Source of the DNA: Amphiura filiformis
Lineage: Eukaryota > Echinodermata > Ophiuroidea > Amphilepidida > Amphiuridae
Direction of reading: 5' to 3'
NCBI RefSeq assembly: GCF_039555335.1
Contig: NC_092640.1
Span: 39,104,295 to 39,168,294 of the forward strand
Length of the DNA stretch: 64,000 nucleotides
Below the pieces are notes generated by a model. It saw only the letters and a list, made by a program, of their open reading frames with translations, had not been told where the DNA came from and ran no database searches. The first letter of the stretch is position 1. Each line of letters opens with the position of its first letter. A program made the translations under genes and the position numbers. Positions 32,501 to 42,929 of this stretch are shown here, piece after piece.

Positions 32501-34491
32501 GCCCAAAAGAGTACTAATTTTCCCAACAAAGAAGTATCATTTTGAAAATCAAGTTATGACATTATGCCTATTTGTCTTTTGCTATTTTTGAAATGCAATG
32601 AAATTTAAGCGGCATACTAGCCCTCGTTTATACTCAAAATCAAAGGCATGTAGAACCAGGCATAAAGCCATAGACCGTGAAATATATAGCCGACGTGTCT
32701 ATGTCTCTGTTATATGACGTCACTCTGTAATTCCCCGGATGTGTTTTGACCTCCCCTGGATATTCGATTGTGGACGTGTCTCTGTCTTTGCACCGTCCAT
32801 TGTATTCTTTAACATCATAATACTAATCATGGCGTGTCCGTCCGTACGTCAGTCCGTCCGTCCGTCCGTCCCTCTGTCCGCGCGCTATCGCGTGCGCGTG
32901 GCTCGCTAACGCGTGCTCGCGGTGCGTATATAACGCGTGCTCGCCGTGCGTATCGTGTGCGAGCGGTGCGCTATCGCGTTGTGCGCGGAGTACCGACGGG
33001 CGCAGTGCGAGCATCGGAAAGCATTACAGTGACTAACAGGTGCATCTCATCGGACCAATAGGCCAATTTTTAAGACATGATTAACATCATTGCATGAGAG
33101 ACGTATATCGTAGTAGTTTGAAAGGTCAGGACAAGTATTATGGGTAACGGGTGTTGGGTAATTAGAGATAGGCCTATCACGAGAACCGCCCAACCCGAGA
33201 ACCGCGAAATCTAGTGTTTAATAATATGCTATGTTATAGCCATCGTTCCATTTTATTAATCACTTATAATTTCGTTATGGAAAAATAAGAACGGAAACTG
33301 AAACTGATCAAATCTTGTGCAGAAAGTAGCCAGGGACGTTATTTCCCACGGTTGATTGATATGATAATTTATTAATTTTTCTAACAAAACATCATATTAT
33401 CTTCAATTCTAGACCTGGATAATACCAACAGCTATCACACTAATATTCACACATGTTTTTTTAGTTATATTAAACATAGGATTTCGTATCTGTATCAAAT
33501 TATTCATCTTTTTCTGCTCCTTAGTGGTTATTTTTATTCTATAAACTGTACATTTGTGTGCAAATTGAGGGCACTATTTACATATATTTTTAATTTAAAT
33601 TAGCCAAATAACATGAGTTGATCCTTATCTCTTTCATTATGAAAGTTTTTGAAAATTTGCTTTCCATTTATTAATCTTTTTTCTGATGTTCTAATACCAT
33701 TATACAAATGTCTACCCCTTGTAAAGACGCAAGTAAGATATACTATATAAATAGCGCCATCATTGTTCAACTTTACTTTAAAAATGTGACAGTTTTACAT
33801 GCCACACAAGCGTGAGAAATTCAGGCAAGTCACGGAAAATACATCGAAAAATTATTTTGAAAGCGAAATTAGAATTGAAGAAGAGCTCCTATTTTAATTA
33901 TCAGCAAATAGTTTACATAAAATGCATGAAAGAGACGGTTCTCTTGTGCTGAGGTTAAGTTATCCCCTGACGAACTGCTTAAAAACAAAACAAAATTTAC
34001 ATGAGCGGATCCAGGATTTATTTGAAACATGGTCAAATTACTTGGGCGTGGTGGGGTTGGGGAGGTGGGCTGGCTGAGAGGCAAAAATTTGTATCGGCTG
34101 TGTGTGCATGCATTTGAACATCTGCCTGGGGGATGCCGTCCTGTATAGCCTTTCCTTTAATCGGCCACTGTTTTACATGTTTGTTTTTGATGGTTCGTGT
34201 ACGGTACCTTGCAATTTCTACCAAATCTAACTACGAGTAAATTTACATATAGGTACTGTTAGGCCTACCTGTATTTTTGCTCTGTGCTCTGGTTGAGGCG
34301 AACTGTACCGGCTTGCTATCTATGGCATCAACAGAAATATCGGGAATATCGTAGATATCATCATCTCCTCCTTGTTGCTCATCATTCTGAAGTTTTTGTC
34401 TCAAGTATAAATAACCCTCCCCATCTCTGCTGAAATCACGTGCCTCCATCTCCATCTCATTCATGTATATATTATTATCATCGCAGGCCAT
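23380..34491 (-). CDS. Type II membrane protein with cbEGF repeats and F5/8C (discoidin) domain, multi-exon
   Basis: Exons joined by GT/AG junctions with matching phase: 34269-34491 (start ATG in a good context, AAAATGG; acidic cytosolic segment), 31735-31896 (one membrane helix), 29885-30007, 29117-29239, 28687-28809, 28249-28371 and 27770-27895 (one cbEGF each), 24783-24953 and 23380-23528 (F5/8C). All junctions up to the last are phase 1 and the last exon leaves at phase 0, expecting one more exon that completes the discoidin domain; I did not find it before the neighbouring receptor. No signal peptide; KKLRW before the helix predicts cytosolic N-terminus and extracellular EGF/discoidin. 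Family knowledge: cbEGF modules are Ca-dependent rods, and discoidin binds lipid, sugar or collagen. Function here is unknown, probably adhesion or recognition. Confidence 0.82.
23645..23952. repeat. Tandem duplication, period ~168 bp
   Basis: Units 23645-23785 and 23813-23952 are about 95 percent identical (TAGTTAACGTCGCTGTGTGA, CGGCCAATATTAAAAGTACT, TTTGGTGTTTTAG). Intronic to the discoidin gene. Confidence 0.9.
23953..24782. other. Intron of the EGF-discoidin gene
   Basis: No exon, RNA or clear repeat recognised. The 78-codon plus-strand frame at 24107 lacks family features. Confidence 0.4.
24783..24953 (-). CDS. Exon: F5/8C domain N-terminal segment
   Basis: 171 bp, acceptor ATTCCAG, donor GGTAATCA after GCTGATATAG. 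Encodes CIDYLGMQNGDIPDDNIQAS, then RLNGPSYWHA and WIQADIG: the Cys, LGM..G.I.D..I.ASS and W.Q.D.G marks of F5/8 type C domains. Phase 1 on both sides. Confidence 0.9.
24954..27769. repeat. Large intron with repeats
   Basis: Holds a G-rich repeat at ~25500-25850 (GGGGGGTCATA type, partly repeated at 30510-30560 as TTATTAAGGGCTT..TGACTATT), a foldback at 25966-26202, and 27080-27320, which is an inverted diverged copy of 61450-61670 (AGAAGAATTCAAATATCAC, ACAACAATAAATCAA). No exon recognised. Confidence 0.55.
25966..26202. repeat. Foldback MITE, CACTGTTAGAACA ends
   Basis: Ends are CACTGTTAGAACA and TGTTCTAACAGTG. Arms (TTACCAGGTGAACCA versus TGGTTCACCTGGTAA) pair around a centre at ~26088. A related fragment with GTGGTTCACCTGGTAA and TGTTCTATCAGTG brackets ~34779-35298. 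Confidence 0.8.
27770..27895 (-). CDS. Exon: cbEGF module 5 (most C-terminal)
   Basis: 126 bp, phase 1-1. DINEC start, six Cys, hydroxylation-type motif C-V-N-T-V-G-S-F-T-C-T-C, ending TCTG. One residue longer than its sisters (NAVC with AKN) and the most diverged of the array. Confidence 0.92.
28249..28371 (-). CDS. Exon: cbEGF module 4
   Basis: 123 bp, phase 1-1. DINECTSSTDNCNTNAAC opening, CNDGYSGDG ending. Calcium-binding DxNEC and the Asn/Asp hydroxylation consensus are present. GT/AG junctions are the same as in the sister modules. Confidence 0.92.
28687..28809 (-). CDS. Exon: cbEGF module 3
   Basis: 123 bp, phase 1-1. DINECTSRTDNCDANAAC opening, CNAGYSGDG ending. Differs from module 2 by very few residues (R for S), and the flanking introns are also similar. 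Confidence 0.92.
29117..29239 (-). CDS. Exon: cbEGF module 2
   Basis: 123 bp, phase 1-1. DINECTSSTDNCDANAAC opening, TNTIGSFTCAC middle, CNAGYSGDG ending. Flanking intron sequence is shared with the neighbouring units. Confidence 0.92.
29570..29600 (-). pseudogene. Gutted cbEGF exon remnant
   Basis: The donor side of a module (TAACCTGTGCATGTTATTCC on the plus strand) is followed directly by intron sequence (ATTACGTAAAACATAGATG) that in sister units lies past the acceptor. About 150 bp, including nearly the whole exon and its acceptor, is deleted, so this unit cannot be spliced in. Confidence 0.85.
29885..30007 (-). CDS. Exon: cbEGF module 1 (most N-terminal)
   Basis: 123 bp, phase 1-1. DINECTSSTDNCDANAAC opening, TNTTGSFTCAC middle. 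Enters from the transmembrane exon (…EQK-G) at matching phase. Confidence 0.92.
30580..31025 (-). mobile_element. Penelope-like reverse transcriptase fragment (dead)
   Basis: The minus-strand reading contains LVSYDVLALLTSIP (the first catalytic Asp block), KRTYLNFDQDIVLRLLKFSL, TTYCVFDG, then in other frames a FEKGALDSAP piece and VWHRYVDDTFVVNGY, the YVDD catalytic block. Order and motifs fit Penelope-like elements. Frame changes and a stop inside show it is inactive. It lies in the intron between the membrane and EGF exons. Confidence 0.82.
31231..31470. repeat. Foldback MITE with GATCGA-rich arms
   Basis: AAACAAATTAGTTCGATCTT at the left pairs with AAGATCGAACAAATTTGTTT at the right. ~55-bp arms surround an AT-rich core with TTAATTAATTA. 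Intronic. Confidence 0.8.
31735..31896 (-). CDS. Exon: transmembrane segment of the EGF-discoidin protein
   Basis: 162 bp, acceptor ATTACAG, donor GTAATTAT, phase 1-1. Encodes a short polar start, CTSKKLRW, a ~21-residue helix (GSAVLMIIVISNILTGIGVY) and a polar stalk (CHRRQYPEQK). Basic residues flank both sides, and the KK-R pair before the helix suggests type II topology. Confidence 0.85.
32000..34268. other. First intron of the EGF-discoidin gene
   Basis: Contains a (TCCG)n tract at 32837-32875 followed by a GC-rich block with recurring GCGTGCTCGC and GTGCGTAT to ~32980, and 33408-33725, an inverted copy of 21165-21497 (CAATTCTAGACCTGGATAAT). No exon recognised. Confidence 0.5.
32837..32985. 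repeat. (TCCG)n microsatellite and GC-rich tandem block
   Basis: A run of CCGT tetramers, then CG-rich sequence repeating TAACGCGTGCTCGC and CGGTGCG motifs two to four times. Base composition differs sharply from the AT-rich surroundings. Confidence 0.85.
34269..34491 (-). CDS. Exon 1: acidic cytosolic N-terminus of the EGF-discoidin protein
   Basis: Starts MACDDNNIYMNEMEMEARDF in a favourable context (CCAAAATGGCC) and ends at a GTAGGCCT donor after phase 1. 74 residues, strongly acidic (GGDDDIYDIPD), several Tyr in acidic context (IYDIP, GYLYL), no signal peptide. This is consistent with a cytosolic tail of a type II protein; the Tyr motifs could be phosphorylation or sorting sites (inference). 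Confidence 0.75.
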
Positions 34492-35446
34492 TTTGGAAGA
34501 AAATCTGCAGAGCTAAAATTTGAGTCAAGACATTATTTTGGTTGAACTTCAAATACACACAATAAAATAGTGGTCACTGTAAATCCCTAGCCGTAACAGT
34601 TTTTAAACACGCTAGGCGTTCAGGCAACATTTTATTATTATCTACATGTAATTTTCAGAAAAGGTTTTTATATTTTGAAACCTATTCTCCTACACATCAC
34701 AAATCCAAAATAAAATCAACACTGTCCCTTTGGTTTACAAATGATCACACTTTGAATTTGTATCTAAACGCATCATGTGTGGTTCACCTGGTAACCCTTG
34801 TTCACGGTTATTTGATGTATATAGAATTGGCTTCATTATTAACTAAATGCAAACTATAGATATGGCGCCATTTATCCCAAATTATATTTCTTTATTTGCA
34901 AGGGGTAGGTGATTAATACTGCCATTAAGATAACTGGAATAGGTGAAACAAGCAACAAGGAAATTTTATAAACATGTTTTATCAACAAAAAAAAGAATTA
35001 TTTGTAATAAAAGCGTAATTTCCAGTTACTAAATAGCGCCACCAATTTTGTCATTAATAGATACATTTTTTATTTGAAAAAGCTTTAAAAAATGCTATAA
35101 AAGTGAATAATTTTGTAAAAGAGGGGAAATTAAAGTTGAGAATGACTCAAAAGCATCTGTGAACATTAGCATGATATTACATTTAGCTGTTTAAGCCTAA
35201 AATGTGGTTGTACATGATGTTTTGTTTGAAACACTAATAAATGATCCCATCAAACAACCGTGTGTAGTTAATATTTAAAATGTGTTCTATCAGTGCAGTG
35301 CATTTAGCACGATGCTATTGTTAAGAATTCACTTCTGGGGTTGATATAATGAAATGTGCTATTCCATTAAAAATCCACACTCCCTCTATGGAGTGGAAGA
35401 TTTACTGAAGTCTTCCACAGTATAGATTTCAAAAAGAATAGACACA

Positions 35447-35722
35447 CTAGAGGAAGTTTTGAATGAGAAAACGGACCTTTTGGTGAGAAACGGTCAAAAT
35501 GGAAAGAATTTTAATTTTCTCATTCTTTTAGATGAGAAACTTCATGGTGTGTGTGTCAATCATTATTGTCTTATTAAAACTGGTGAGAAGTGGTAATCCC
35601 CGCTGAGCTCAAAACAAACATTATTATTTTCTCATCCAAAAGAATGAGAAAATTTAAATTCTTTCCATTTTGGCCGTTTCTCACCAAAATGTCCGTTTTC
35701 TCATCCAAAATTTCGTCTAGTG
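35447..35722. repeat. Foldback MITE nested in another element
   Basis: AATGAGAAAACGGAC, GGTGAGAAACGG and AAAATGGAAAGAATTT in the left arm face their complements in the right arm. Ends are CTAGAGGAAGTTTTG and AATTTCGTCTAG. It is flanked by short repeats of CTTCCAC/GGAAGACTTTACT that suggest a host element at ~35360-35880. Confidence 0.75.
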
Positions 35723-36213
35723 ACAAGGCTTCCATTTGAAATATATATTAAGTAAAGACATATATACAGGGGGAGTATGAGCTTCAAAACAATTATCCCT
35801 AGCAAATTCCATTTTGGACAACTTACCTCTTTGTGGAAGACTTTACTTATATCTTCTACAGAGGTATGGTAGATTCAAATTGAATAGTCTAATAATTGAT
35901 GTGTCAAACCTGTAAAGTATAAGCAAATATTAAGCACGGCGAGTGGCATTGGTTTTGGTCGAGAAGTCTAGCCAAGAATTTGCTCACCGATAGCTTCACA
36001 TTATAGGCTAGAGACCATTGCATTCAAAATCTAGTCGGATTCGCTGAAGCATGACAACGTGTAAAGCAATGGAAGTTCAGAAGTAAACACAGACGATCAC
36101 GACAGGCGATTGCATCAAAAATGTTGCTAAAATTACACTTCAGCTAAATTTGAGACTGTCCAAAATAGGCAAATCTTGCTCAAAAGATACTGTTGACTCA
36201 TCGAAATAACTTT

Positions 36214-36248
36214 CATTCTGTTAATGTTAATTTTAACATTAACAGAAT
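36214..36248. repeat. Perfect 34-bp palindrome
   Basis: Arms ATTCTGTTAATGTTAA and TTAACATTAACAGAAT meet with only TT between them. It lies within a looser hairpin (35949-36378) in which GAATTTGCTCACCGATAG faces CTATCGTGTGCAAATTC. Confidence 0.85.
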
Positions 36249-37322
36249 AAATAACCACCGGTGCCAAAAAATGCACCGCTGTCCGACCGAAAAACGATAG
36301 CAAAGCACTCTAGCATCGAATGCGTAACTATCGTGTGCAAATTCGAAGCTAGAGTTCTCGAGTAACATTGGTTGAACGAATTTTCAGAGACAGTTTACAA
36401 TGCCATATAAACCACTTCATAAAATTGAATAACTGCATCTATAATAATTGCCCTTAATAAAACTTACACACACTTATCCCTAATACCAGATAACATCTTT
36501 TGAGCGATTTCATAATTTTAACTGAAGAAACAATACTTACCGTTCAGCACTGTAAAACGTGGAAATTTCAGCATATTTTAAAGGCCCGTCTAAAAGAAAG
36601 GGGCTAAAGGAAATGAAACTACTTTGTGCGAGCAAAACTGGAGAAAAAACAAAACGGTTCACGTGATCACAAAAAGTTTCTTATACTTTCTAAAGACCTG
36701 CATTGTTGCAACAGAAATGTCATTGCCTTGCCAATATAAATTAGGGTGGCAAACACGCATGCGTCCCTCAACGGTTTCCTGTCCATAGTCCGAAGGGTCA
36801 TTAGTCCTAAAAATAAAAATAAATACAAGTTTTATAAACCATAATCCTTACCATAAACTTCAATAAACCATAATCCTTACCCTAAACTTCACCCATACCC
36901 TATAACCTCTAACCTCCAATTTTGACTGTTTAATCTTGTAAACACCACAGTTTCTACGAGGATGAGTTTTCGGTGTTTACTGGAAGGTCCATATTCTAGT
37001 AGTTTAGTATTGTAGGAATATCTAACTCGCTGCAAACCAAGTTGATATATAAAATTAATATTAGGATATTATGCGAATTCATGAGTAGAAGAACTTCGTG
37101 AATTTACTTTTATTAAAAACATTTCGAAAGTTTGTACTGGAAAGAAATCAGTGCGTATTTGTTTAACTGATATTGTGCTCGGTATTAGGCTAGTAATAAT
37201 TTACGGAACTTCATATATATAAAAATATGAACTTATAATGACTTCAATTATTAATGTATCGTGCTCTGTGCTCACGAATCATGGGTCATGTTTAACGATT
37301 GAGGGATAATTCCTTCAGTGTA

Positions 37323-37637
37323 ATCCGGGGGGAGGGGTGTTCCATAGGGGGCACTCGAATATAAAAAGTGCTTCGCATGCTCGATATAATCAAAGCCGTA
37401 GCCAGGAGGTGCGGCCAACAAAAACTGCCAATCCACTTTTTTTTCTGTAAAAACGTTAACAATCAGCCCCTTTTAAAGGAATAATTCACAAAAGGTCCAC
37501 TTTTGGGTACTCAATGTCGACAGTAACGCCATTTAGGGTGTCAAATTTGCTACCATCATTTACGGTATTTAGGGTATGTTTCGGAGGTTGATTAACGTGC
37601 ACGGGTACCACTTTTATATTTGAGTGACCCCGGGAAT
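37323..37637. repeat. TIR element, CCGGGG ends
   Basis: CCGGGGGGAGGGG..GGCACTCGAATATAAAAAGTG at the left and CACTTTTATATTTGAGTGACCCCGGG at the right pair as ~40-bp imperfect TIRs. The ends resemble those of the element at 51913-53167. Confidence 0.6.
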
Positions 37638-37807
37638 GTAATGCTTCATAAATGTCTTAGTTTTCTTTTGCAACTTCCTCTTTTAATGTAAGGGGAAGAA
37701 TCCATTCTTTCCCAGCTACAAGATCTGTTTGGCGGATACATATGTATTATCATAATTCGCCATATTATCAGTGAAGCGATACTGAAAGTAATAACAGAAT
37801 AGTTACT

Positions 37808-38151
37808 TTAAAGGAGGATTTCGTGATCCTAGCATCCTCTTTTTATGACATTTTTCAGTAGATATCCACGAAAAAAGCTTATTTCCAAAATGTCAGTTGA
37901 TTCCGATTTTGCGTTTGCGAGTTATGCATGATTATGTGTATTACATTGCTCCATATACAATGTGTTGTAATTTCGTTCTGGTGCACCAGAACGAAATTCA
38001 AATTTAACGATATTTTTGCTAAACGAATTAATCTGCAAGAAATATTTGGTACATAAACATTATGTAGCCAGAGGTATCCAGTGGTGTAAAAATCTCAACT
38101 TTTTTGGGAAAAGTGGGGGATGAGGCTGTGGATTACGAAATGCCCCTTTAA
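37808..38151. repeat. MITE copy 2 (GGATTTCGTGATCC family)
   Basis: TTAAAGGAGGATTTCGTGAT at the left, ATTACGAAATGCCCCTTTAA at the right. The internal sequence matches the 12891-13193 copy but has ~35 bp more near 37858-37895. TTAA at both ends may be TIR or target site. Confidence 0.85.
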
Positions 38152-38630
38152 GGACAAATTCGTAAAACAGTGAATAGCCTGTTATTTACTTCCCCAGTTG
38201 TTGACGGACGTGATTTGCTCTAGACCAGCGTATACAGGTTGTAACAAAAAAATATTATACAATTTAGAAAATAGTATTAGGCAAACATGTCATGTCTAAT
38301 TGATTGTATTGAGGTTTACTTGTTCGTCAAGGTAATTTTCTAAGCTACTACATAAGCTTTGTTTCAATAAAATCGGTGGTCTACAAGCGAACATATGGCA
38401 AATTGTGTAAAGTAGTCTTAAAACAGCTTTCGTGTCTTTGTGTAGCAAGTTTTGAGTTGACATGAACCACCTGGTCGGTACTCTTAAGATGGGTAATTTT
38501 AAACAATGGGGCATTTGAAGTGGTATTTATTTATTTAATTATCCCAAATAAGTGAAAGAAAAACATAAAAACTTTGCTTTTGTTTTGAAATCTTTGACGA
38601 TAAGCATGAAAGTCTGTTATAAGTAAAATG

Positions 38631-38880
38631 TGATGCGATCAAGCAAAACCAGTCGGAACTCGGAAATATTGATTTTGAGATATAGCCAAACAACGGCAAT
38701 ATTTGCTTTTGTTTCTTTTTGTTTTATATACTCTTAAATTGCTCATATCGTTGGAACTGGTTGCTCAATTTCAATGGGGTTTTCTGCAAAATACAACTTT
38801 GCAAATGCTTTTTACTATCCTGTAAGAAACTGAAAATTTAATATTTCCGAGTTCCGACTGAGTTTGCTTGATCGCATCAC
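38631..38880. repeat. MITE, 40-bp TIRs
   Basis: GTGATGCGATCAAGCAAAAC..TCGGAACTCGGAAATATT inverted as AATATTTCCGAGTTCCGACT..TTGCTTGATCGCATCAC. Flanked by AAAT on both sides. Confidence 0.85.
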
Positions 38881-38886
38881 AAATCG

Positions 38887-39215
38887 GAAAGAAACCACGA
38901 AAAGCGTTTCTGTTAATCAAGATACTACTGATTCTACTGTATATCACATTTACGCCATCACCCCTTTTAATTTTTAAAGTAAAAAGGAATTTACTAATCA
39001 TAAAAGTCAATTTTACGTGATGCAAGTTTTGATATGCGCGAAAATGTCAAAAGTTGCCCAACTTATCTTCTGGACAATTTATTTAATTGAGTATAGCGTT
39101 TGAGCCCGAACTAGTAAAGAAACCACGTAAAGTTTTTCTGTTAGCCAAGATGTTACTGATTCCACTGCATATAAAATTGTTGCCAAGATCTTTTTTATCA
39201 TTTTTTTCTAAAAAG
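38887..39215. repeat. Direct duplication of a ~100-bp segment
   Basis: 38887-38990 and 39112-39215 share AAAGAAACCACG(A/T)AAAG, TTTTTCTGTTA..CAAGAT, TACTGATTC and similar text in the same orientation. Confidence 0.7.
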
Positions 39216-39224
39216 CGAAGTTGC

Positions 39225-41500
39225 AGTTGTATAACTTTATAAACAGCCTGTTTCAAAAAAAAAAAAATTGTGCAAATAAAAAGCGCTCTCTTTGGCAATT
39301 AGAAAATACCTTTGTGGCAGAGTGCTTACATCATCGTCAAGGGCGTAGTCTTAGCTCTCAAATGCCGGTTGTTCTGTTCAATTTGCTTGTTTTAATCTCG
39401 AGATATGCTTACTTAACAACAAAAGGGTGAAATCACAATTGTGCCACTTTTACTAGGGAAGAGGGCTGTACATGTAAATCAATGATAGCATCAAGTTTAT
39501 CAAGAGTTCCTTCGTGAAATCAAAAGAATGCATCAACTACACAACAATACACAATTATTTTTACTGTTTTATCATGATACAGGTATAATGATCCTCTTTT
39601 TCCACTTACGACAAATTAAAAGATAAATATTTCACATTCTGCTTTAAAATTAAATACATGTGCATGTCAATGATTTTATTATGGTAAATGTTCTCTTTGT
39701 CACTCAAGACATGTTAAAAGTAGGCATATCACCTCAAAAATAAGCGCAGCAAAAACACGTTATTTAATGTTTCTATATGAATAAGCTTTATTAAAGCATA
39801 AAAAACGGAATTGAAATCGGTCAATGCATTGTGATGTAGTATCAAATTTAGGATGCTCACAAATGGAATGCAAATCTGCCACAAATGGCTATAATCACAA
39901 AATTGGCACATTTCGAGATTTTGAAGGTTTATTTGGACGCTTGCTTGAAAAAGCAGCGTTAATTTAAGTATCACAGATTAAATACCTATCTTTTCTGACT
40001 TCGTCAAATAAAATAAAATTTAAAAATCTATCATTAAATAATTATGATAAATTAACCAAATATACTATTTTAGCAATTTCGGCCAATCTGCAGACAAATT
40101 AAAGCTGAAAAAATGACTGAGTTCAGCTAATTAATATGCAAAATTGATGTCAATAGAAAACCGTGCATGATATCAGGTTACGGTTTTTTTGCACACATAT
40201 GTATACAAAGTTCTTCCAATTGATAACAAAAAATACACAAAAAGTAATTAATTATGCAAATTAGCTAATTACAGCTAATTATGTATTCATGATATTATTA
40301 TGTAAATTAGGCATGAGTAATTTTGGGTTATTTCAATATTTAATGAAAGTCTTTTCATTCATCATAGATTTGTCAAGTATGGACCTTTTATGATGTTGAA
40401 TAAAGAAACTGCAGTTAATTACTTTAATATAATACAAAAAATGCAAAGTTTGACATTTTGACGGTGTCTGGAATAGAATTTTCATTTTTTCTGTAAACAT
40501 GGTATGTGTCACCATTGCTCAAAGCCAAATCCGAAAAGTAAATATAAAAATTCATTTGCAATGAGACTTTAAATTAACATTTTGTTATCTGGATTAACAT
40601 GGGAGGGCAAATGGTAAAAGGAACCGCCATTCCACTATACCGTGTATACAAAAATGGTGTGGCCTTGGACACACACAATGGCTTGGAGCTATTGTGGTTT
40701 GTAATATTACTCCCTCTAAATTCACTTTTATAATATTATGTTTCAACTCGTTTTCCTCAAGTGTGCCATTCGTTGTCGACGGAAATAATTTACATACTAA
40801 GAAAGATTAGTATTTCAGTTAAATGGTGGTAGGTTTTTTTTTATATCAAAAGGTCTATATTTATTGATTTATGAGGGATCTTCAACAATCCATAAAACAG
40901 GTAGTAGCTCTTAAACGAAGCAAAATTTATTTTTAAAAGACCCAATGGTAGTCAAAGAAAGGTTTCACACACCATAATATTAAAAATTCAAACAATTTGG
41001 ATAAATAGCACATGAGGAAATCAATTTTTCGACATGGATGTGTGCCAAAATTGAACAACTTTGATGCGCGCGCTTTTCAATTTACTGTTATGTTATCCCT
41101 ATTAAAAGACAAACAAATATTGCACACTTATAGGTCAATGAACTTAGTTCATGAAATTAGACAAAATAATGCACGCGCGCTGATGTTGATGCGTCTAATG
41201 CACGAGCCCCGAAGAGGGGAGTGCATTAGACGCATCAACATCAGCTATCATTGGTTTACATTTACAGCCCTATTCCCTAGTCAAAGTGGCACAATTGTGA
41301 TTTTACCCTTTCGTTGTTAACTGAACATATCTCGAGATTTAAGAAAGCAAATTGAACAGAACAAACGGTATTTGAGAGCTAAGGCTATACCCTTGACGTT
41401 GATGTAAGCACTATGTCACAACGGTATTTTCTAATTGCCACAGAGGGCGCTTTTCACTTCCACAATTTTTTTGAGACAGGTTGTAGAGTGCCCACTAAAT
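39225..41500. mobile_element. 2.3-kb element with ~250-bp inverted arms
   Basis: 39230-39487 pairs in inverse with 41243-41500 (TGCCACTTT..ACTAGGGAA, ATCTCGAGATAT, AAAATACC, CAATTAGAAAATACC). The ~1.75-kb interior is AT-rich with no transposase, only short frames. A perfect 25-bp stem hairpin (41179-41245) abuts the right arm. Confidence 0.7.
41179..41245. repeat. Perfect 25-bp stem hairpin
   Basis: GCTGATGTTGATGCGTCTAA.. at 41179-41203 is the exact complement of 41221-41245, with a 17-nt GC-rich loop (GAGCCCCGAAGAGGGGA). Confidence 0.9.
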
Positions 41501-42086
41501 GTCTAGACGGAAATAATGTACAAAAGGAAGCTGTTCGATTAAGTTCTACATGACTTTGTAGTTATTTATATATAAAATATTAAGCTATATATTAGGAGCT
41601 GTAGAGAGACTTTTGGAAGCTTTTAAAACTGTAACTCAAAGCAAGCAAATTTGAATTTTCGCTGTGTGCGTATTCATATGGCCCTCTGACAGTCTACTCT
41701 AACCATTGCTATTTATAAATAGTGAATACAGGACTGCTAACCATTAAATGTACCGTCAGCCGTATCACATAGTGATGTATTCGACATTTTTAACATTTTT
41801 TTTCCGTAAATTTTATTCCCTGTACTTGGAGCTGGTAGTTGGAAAGAAAAACATACAATATGGATCCACCAGCTCCCACATCACATCTTACATTACCATG
41901 TTATATAAGTATAAAATTTACAGGATTTTAGATTAAAATTAATATTTAATGGTATACAATGAAAAAAATATTCCTTTAAGGTATAAAAATAATTACAGAC
42001 AGGTCGGGAAGGGTTATATAATAGGATTACGTGACAATATTTACACATCCTTCCCAATATTTATTGAAAATCTCAAGAAGCCAAAT

Positions 42087-42929
42087 CGTCGGCAGAGTGC
42101 TACACTATCGTAAGTGCAGTTTGGACAGTTTTACAGGAGGAGCATATTTGTGTTTTGCGTAGCCGTTTGTTTCCAAGTAGCCATAAAATGACATGGGAAT
42201 GTAAAGCAATTTGATTTTAATAATATAAACTATATAAATGGTGTTAAAGTTAATAATTCGATGAATAATTTACTGATTTAGATGTCGTAAGTGCCACATA
42301 CGATAGTGTTGCACTCAAATAGAAGCAAGTGTAGAGTGCAACACTATCGTATGTGCTACATACGATAGTGTAGCATTCATTGCTAAATTAGGATATGCGT
42401 AATATCGGCTGAAATGTCCAATATTTTGTCATTTTATGTTTCTTAACAAGTGTTAATTTATTTTGGCACATAATATTTACAATAGCAAAGACACCTTTCG
42501 TCGTAATGTTATCTCTCAAGATTTATTACTGAATCTAAAAATAAAAACACCGGATTTAGCCAGCATGACGACAACGCATACAGCCGTCAGCGTCACAGCC
42601 AGTGATGTGTTAGAGACTGTTTTGCACTTACGATGATGTAGCATTCCGTGATTTTGTTGTTTAGGCACAATAATGTACGATGGTCTTGCAGCAAATCAAA
42701 AACAAAACTAGCGTGCAAGAGTATCGTAAGTGGCACATACGATAGTCTTGCATGCATTAATTAAAATGGCATTGCACTTACGATATTTTATTTTATTAAT
42801 TAAAAATAATTAAGCAATTTTGAAACTTAAAACCTGGTTTAAAACGTGCTTTTATATGGCCTTCCTTAATTCGTCAAAATCTCATTTTGGCTAAAATGAC
42901 ACTTACGATAGTGTAGCACTCTGCCGACG
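42087..42929. mobile_element. 843-bp TIR element with internal copies of the TIR motif
   Basis: Perfect 30-bp TIRs (starting CGTCGGCAGAGTGCTACACT, inner part ATCGTAAGTG) flanked by AAAT on both sides (42083-42086, 42930-42933), a probable 4-bp target duplication. The inner half of the TIR recurs inside, often as facing pairs: ~42284-42316, 42334-42376, 42625-42650, 42722-42755, 42768-42782. No coding frame. Confidence 0.88.

Larger units (their letters stand above)
34492..37300. repeat. Intergenic repeats upstream of the EGF-discoidin gene
   Basis: Includes the GTGGTTCACCTGGTAA element part (34779-35298) with a diverged copy of the 21165/33408 repeat inside, a foldback at 35447-35722, an imperfect hairpin at ~35949-36378, a perfect palindrome at 36214-36248, and C-rich degenerate ACCCTAA-like units at 36840-36915. 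No gene seen. Confidence 0.55.

Noticed and set aside
36840-36915. Telomere repeat (CCCTAA)n
   Set aside because: Only a few degenerate CCTTACCCTAAACTT-like units; too short and irregular.
42282-42785. CRISPR-like array
   Set aside because: Repeats face both ways, spacing is irregular and the units equal the TIR inner motif of a DNA element in an animal genome.
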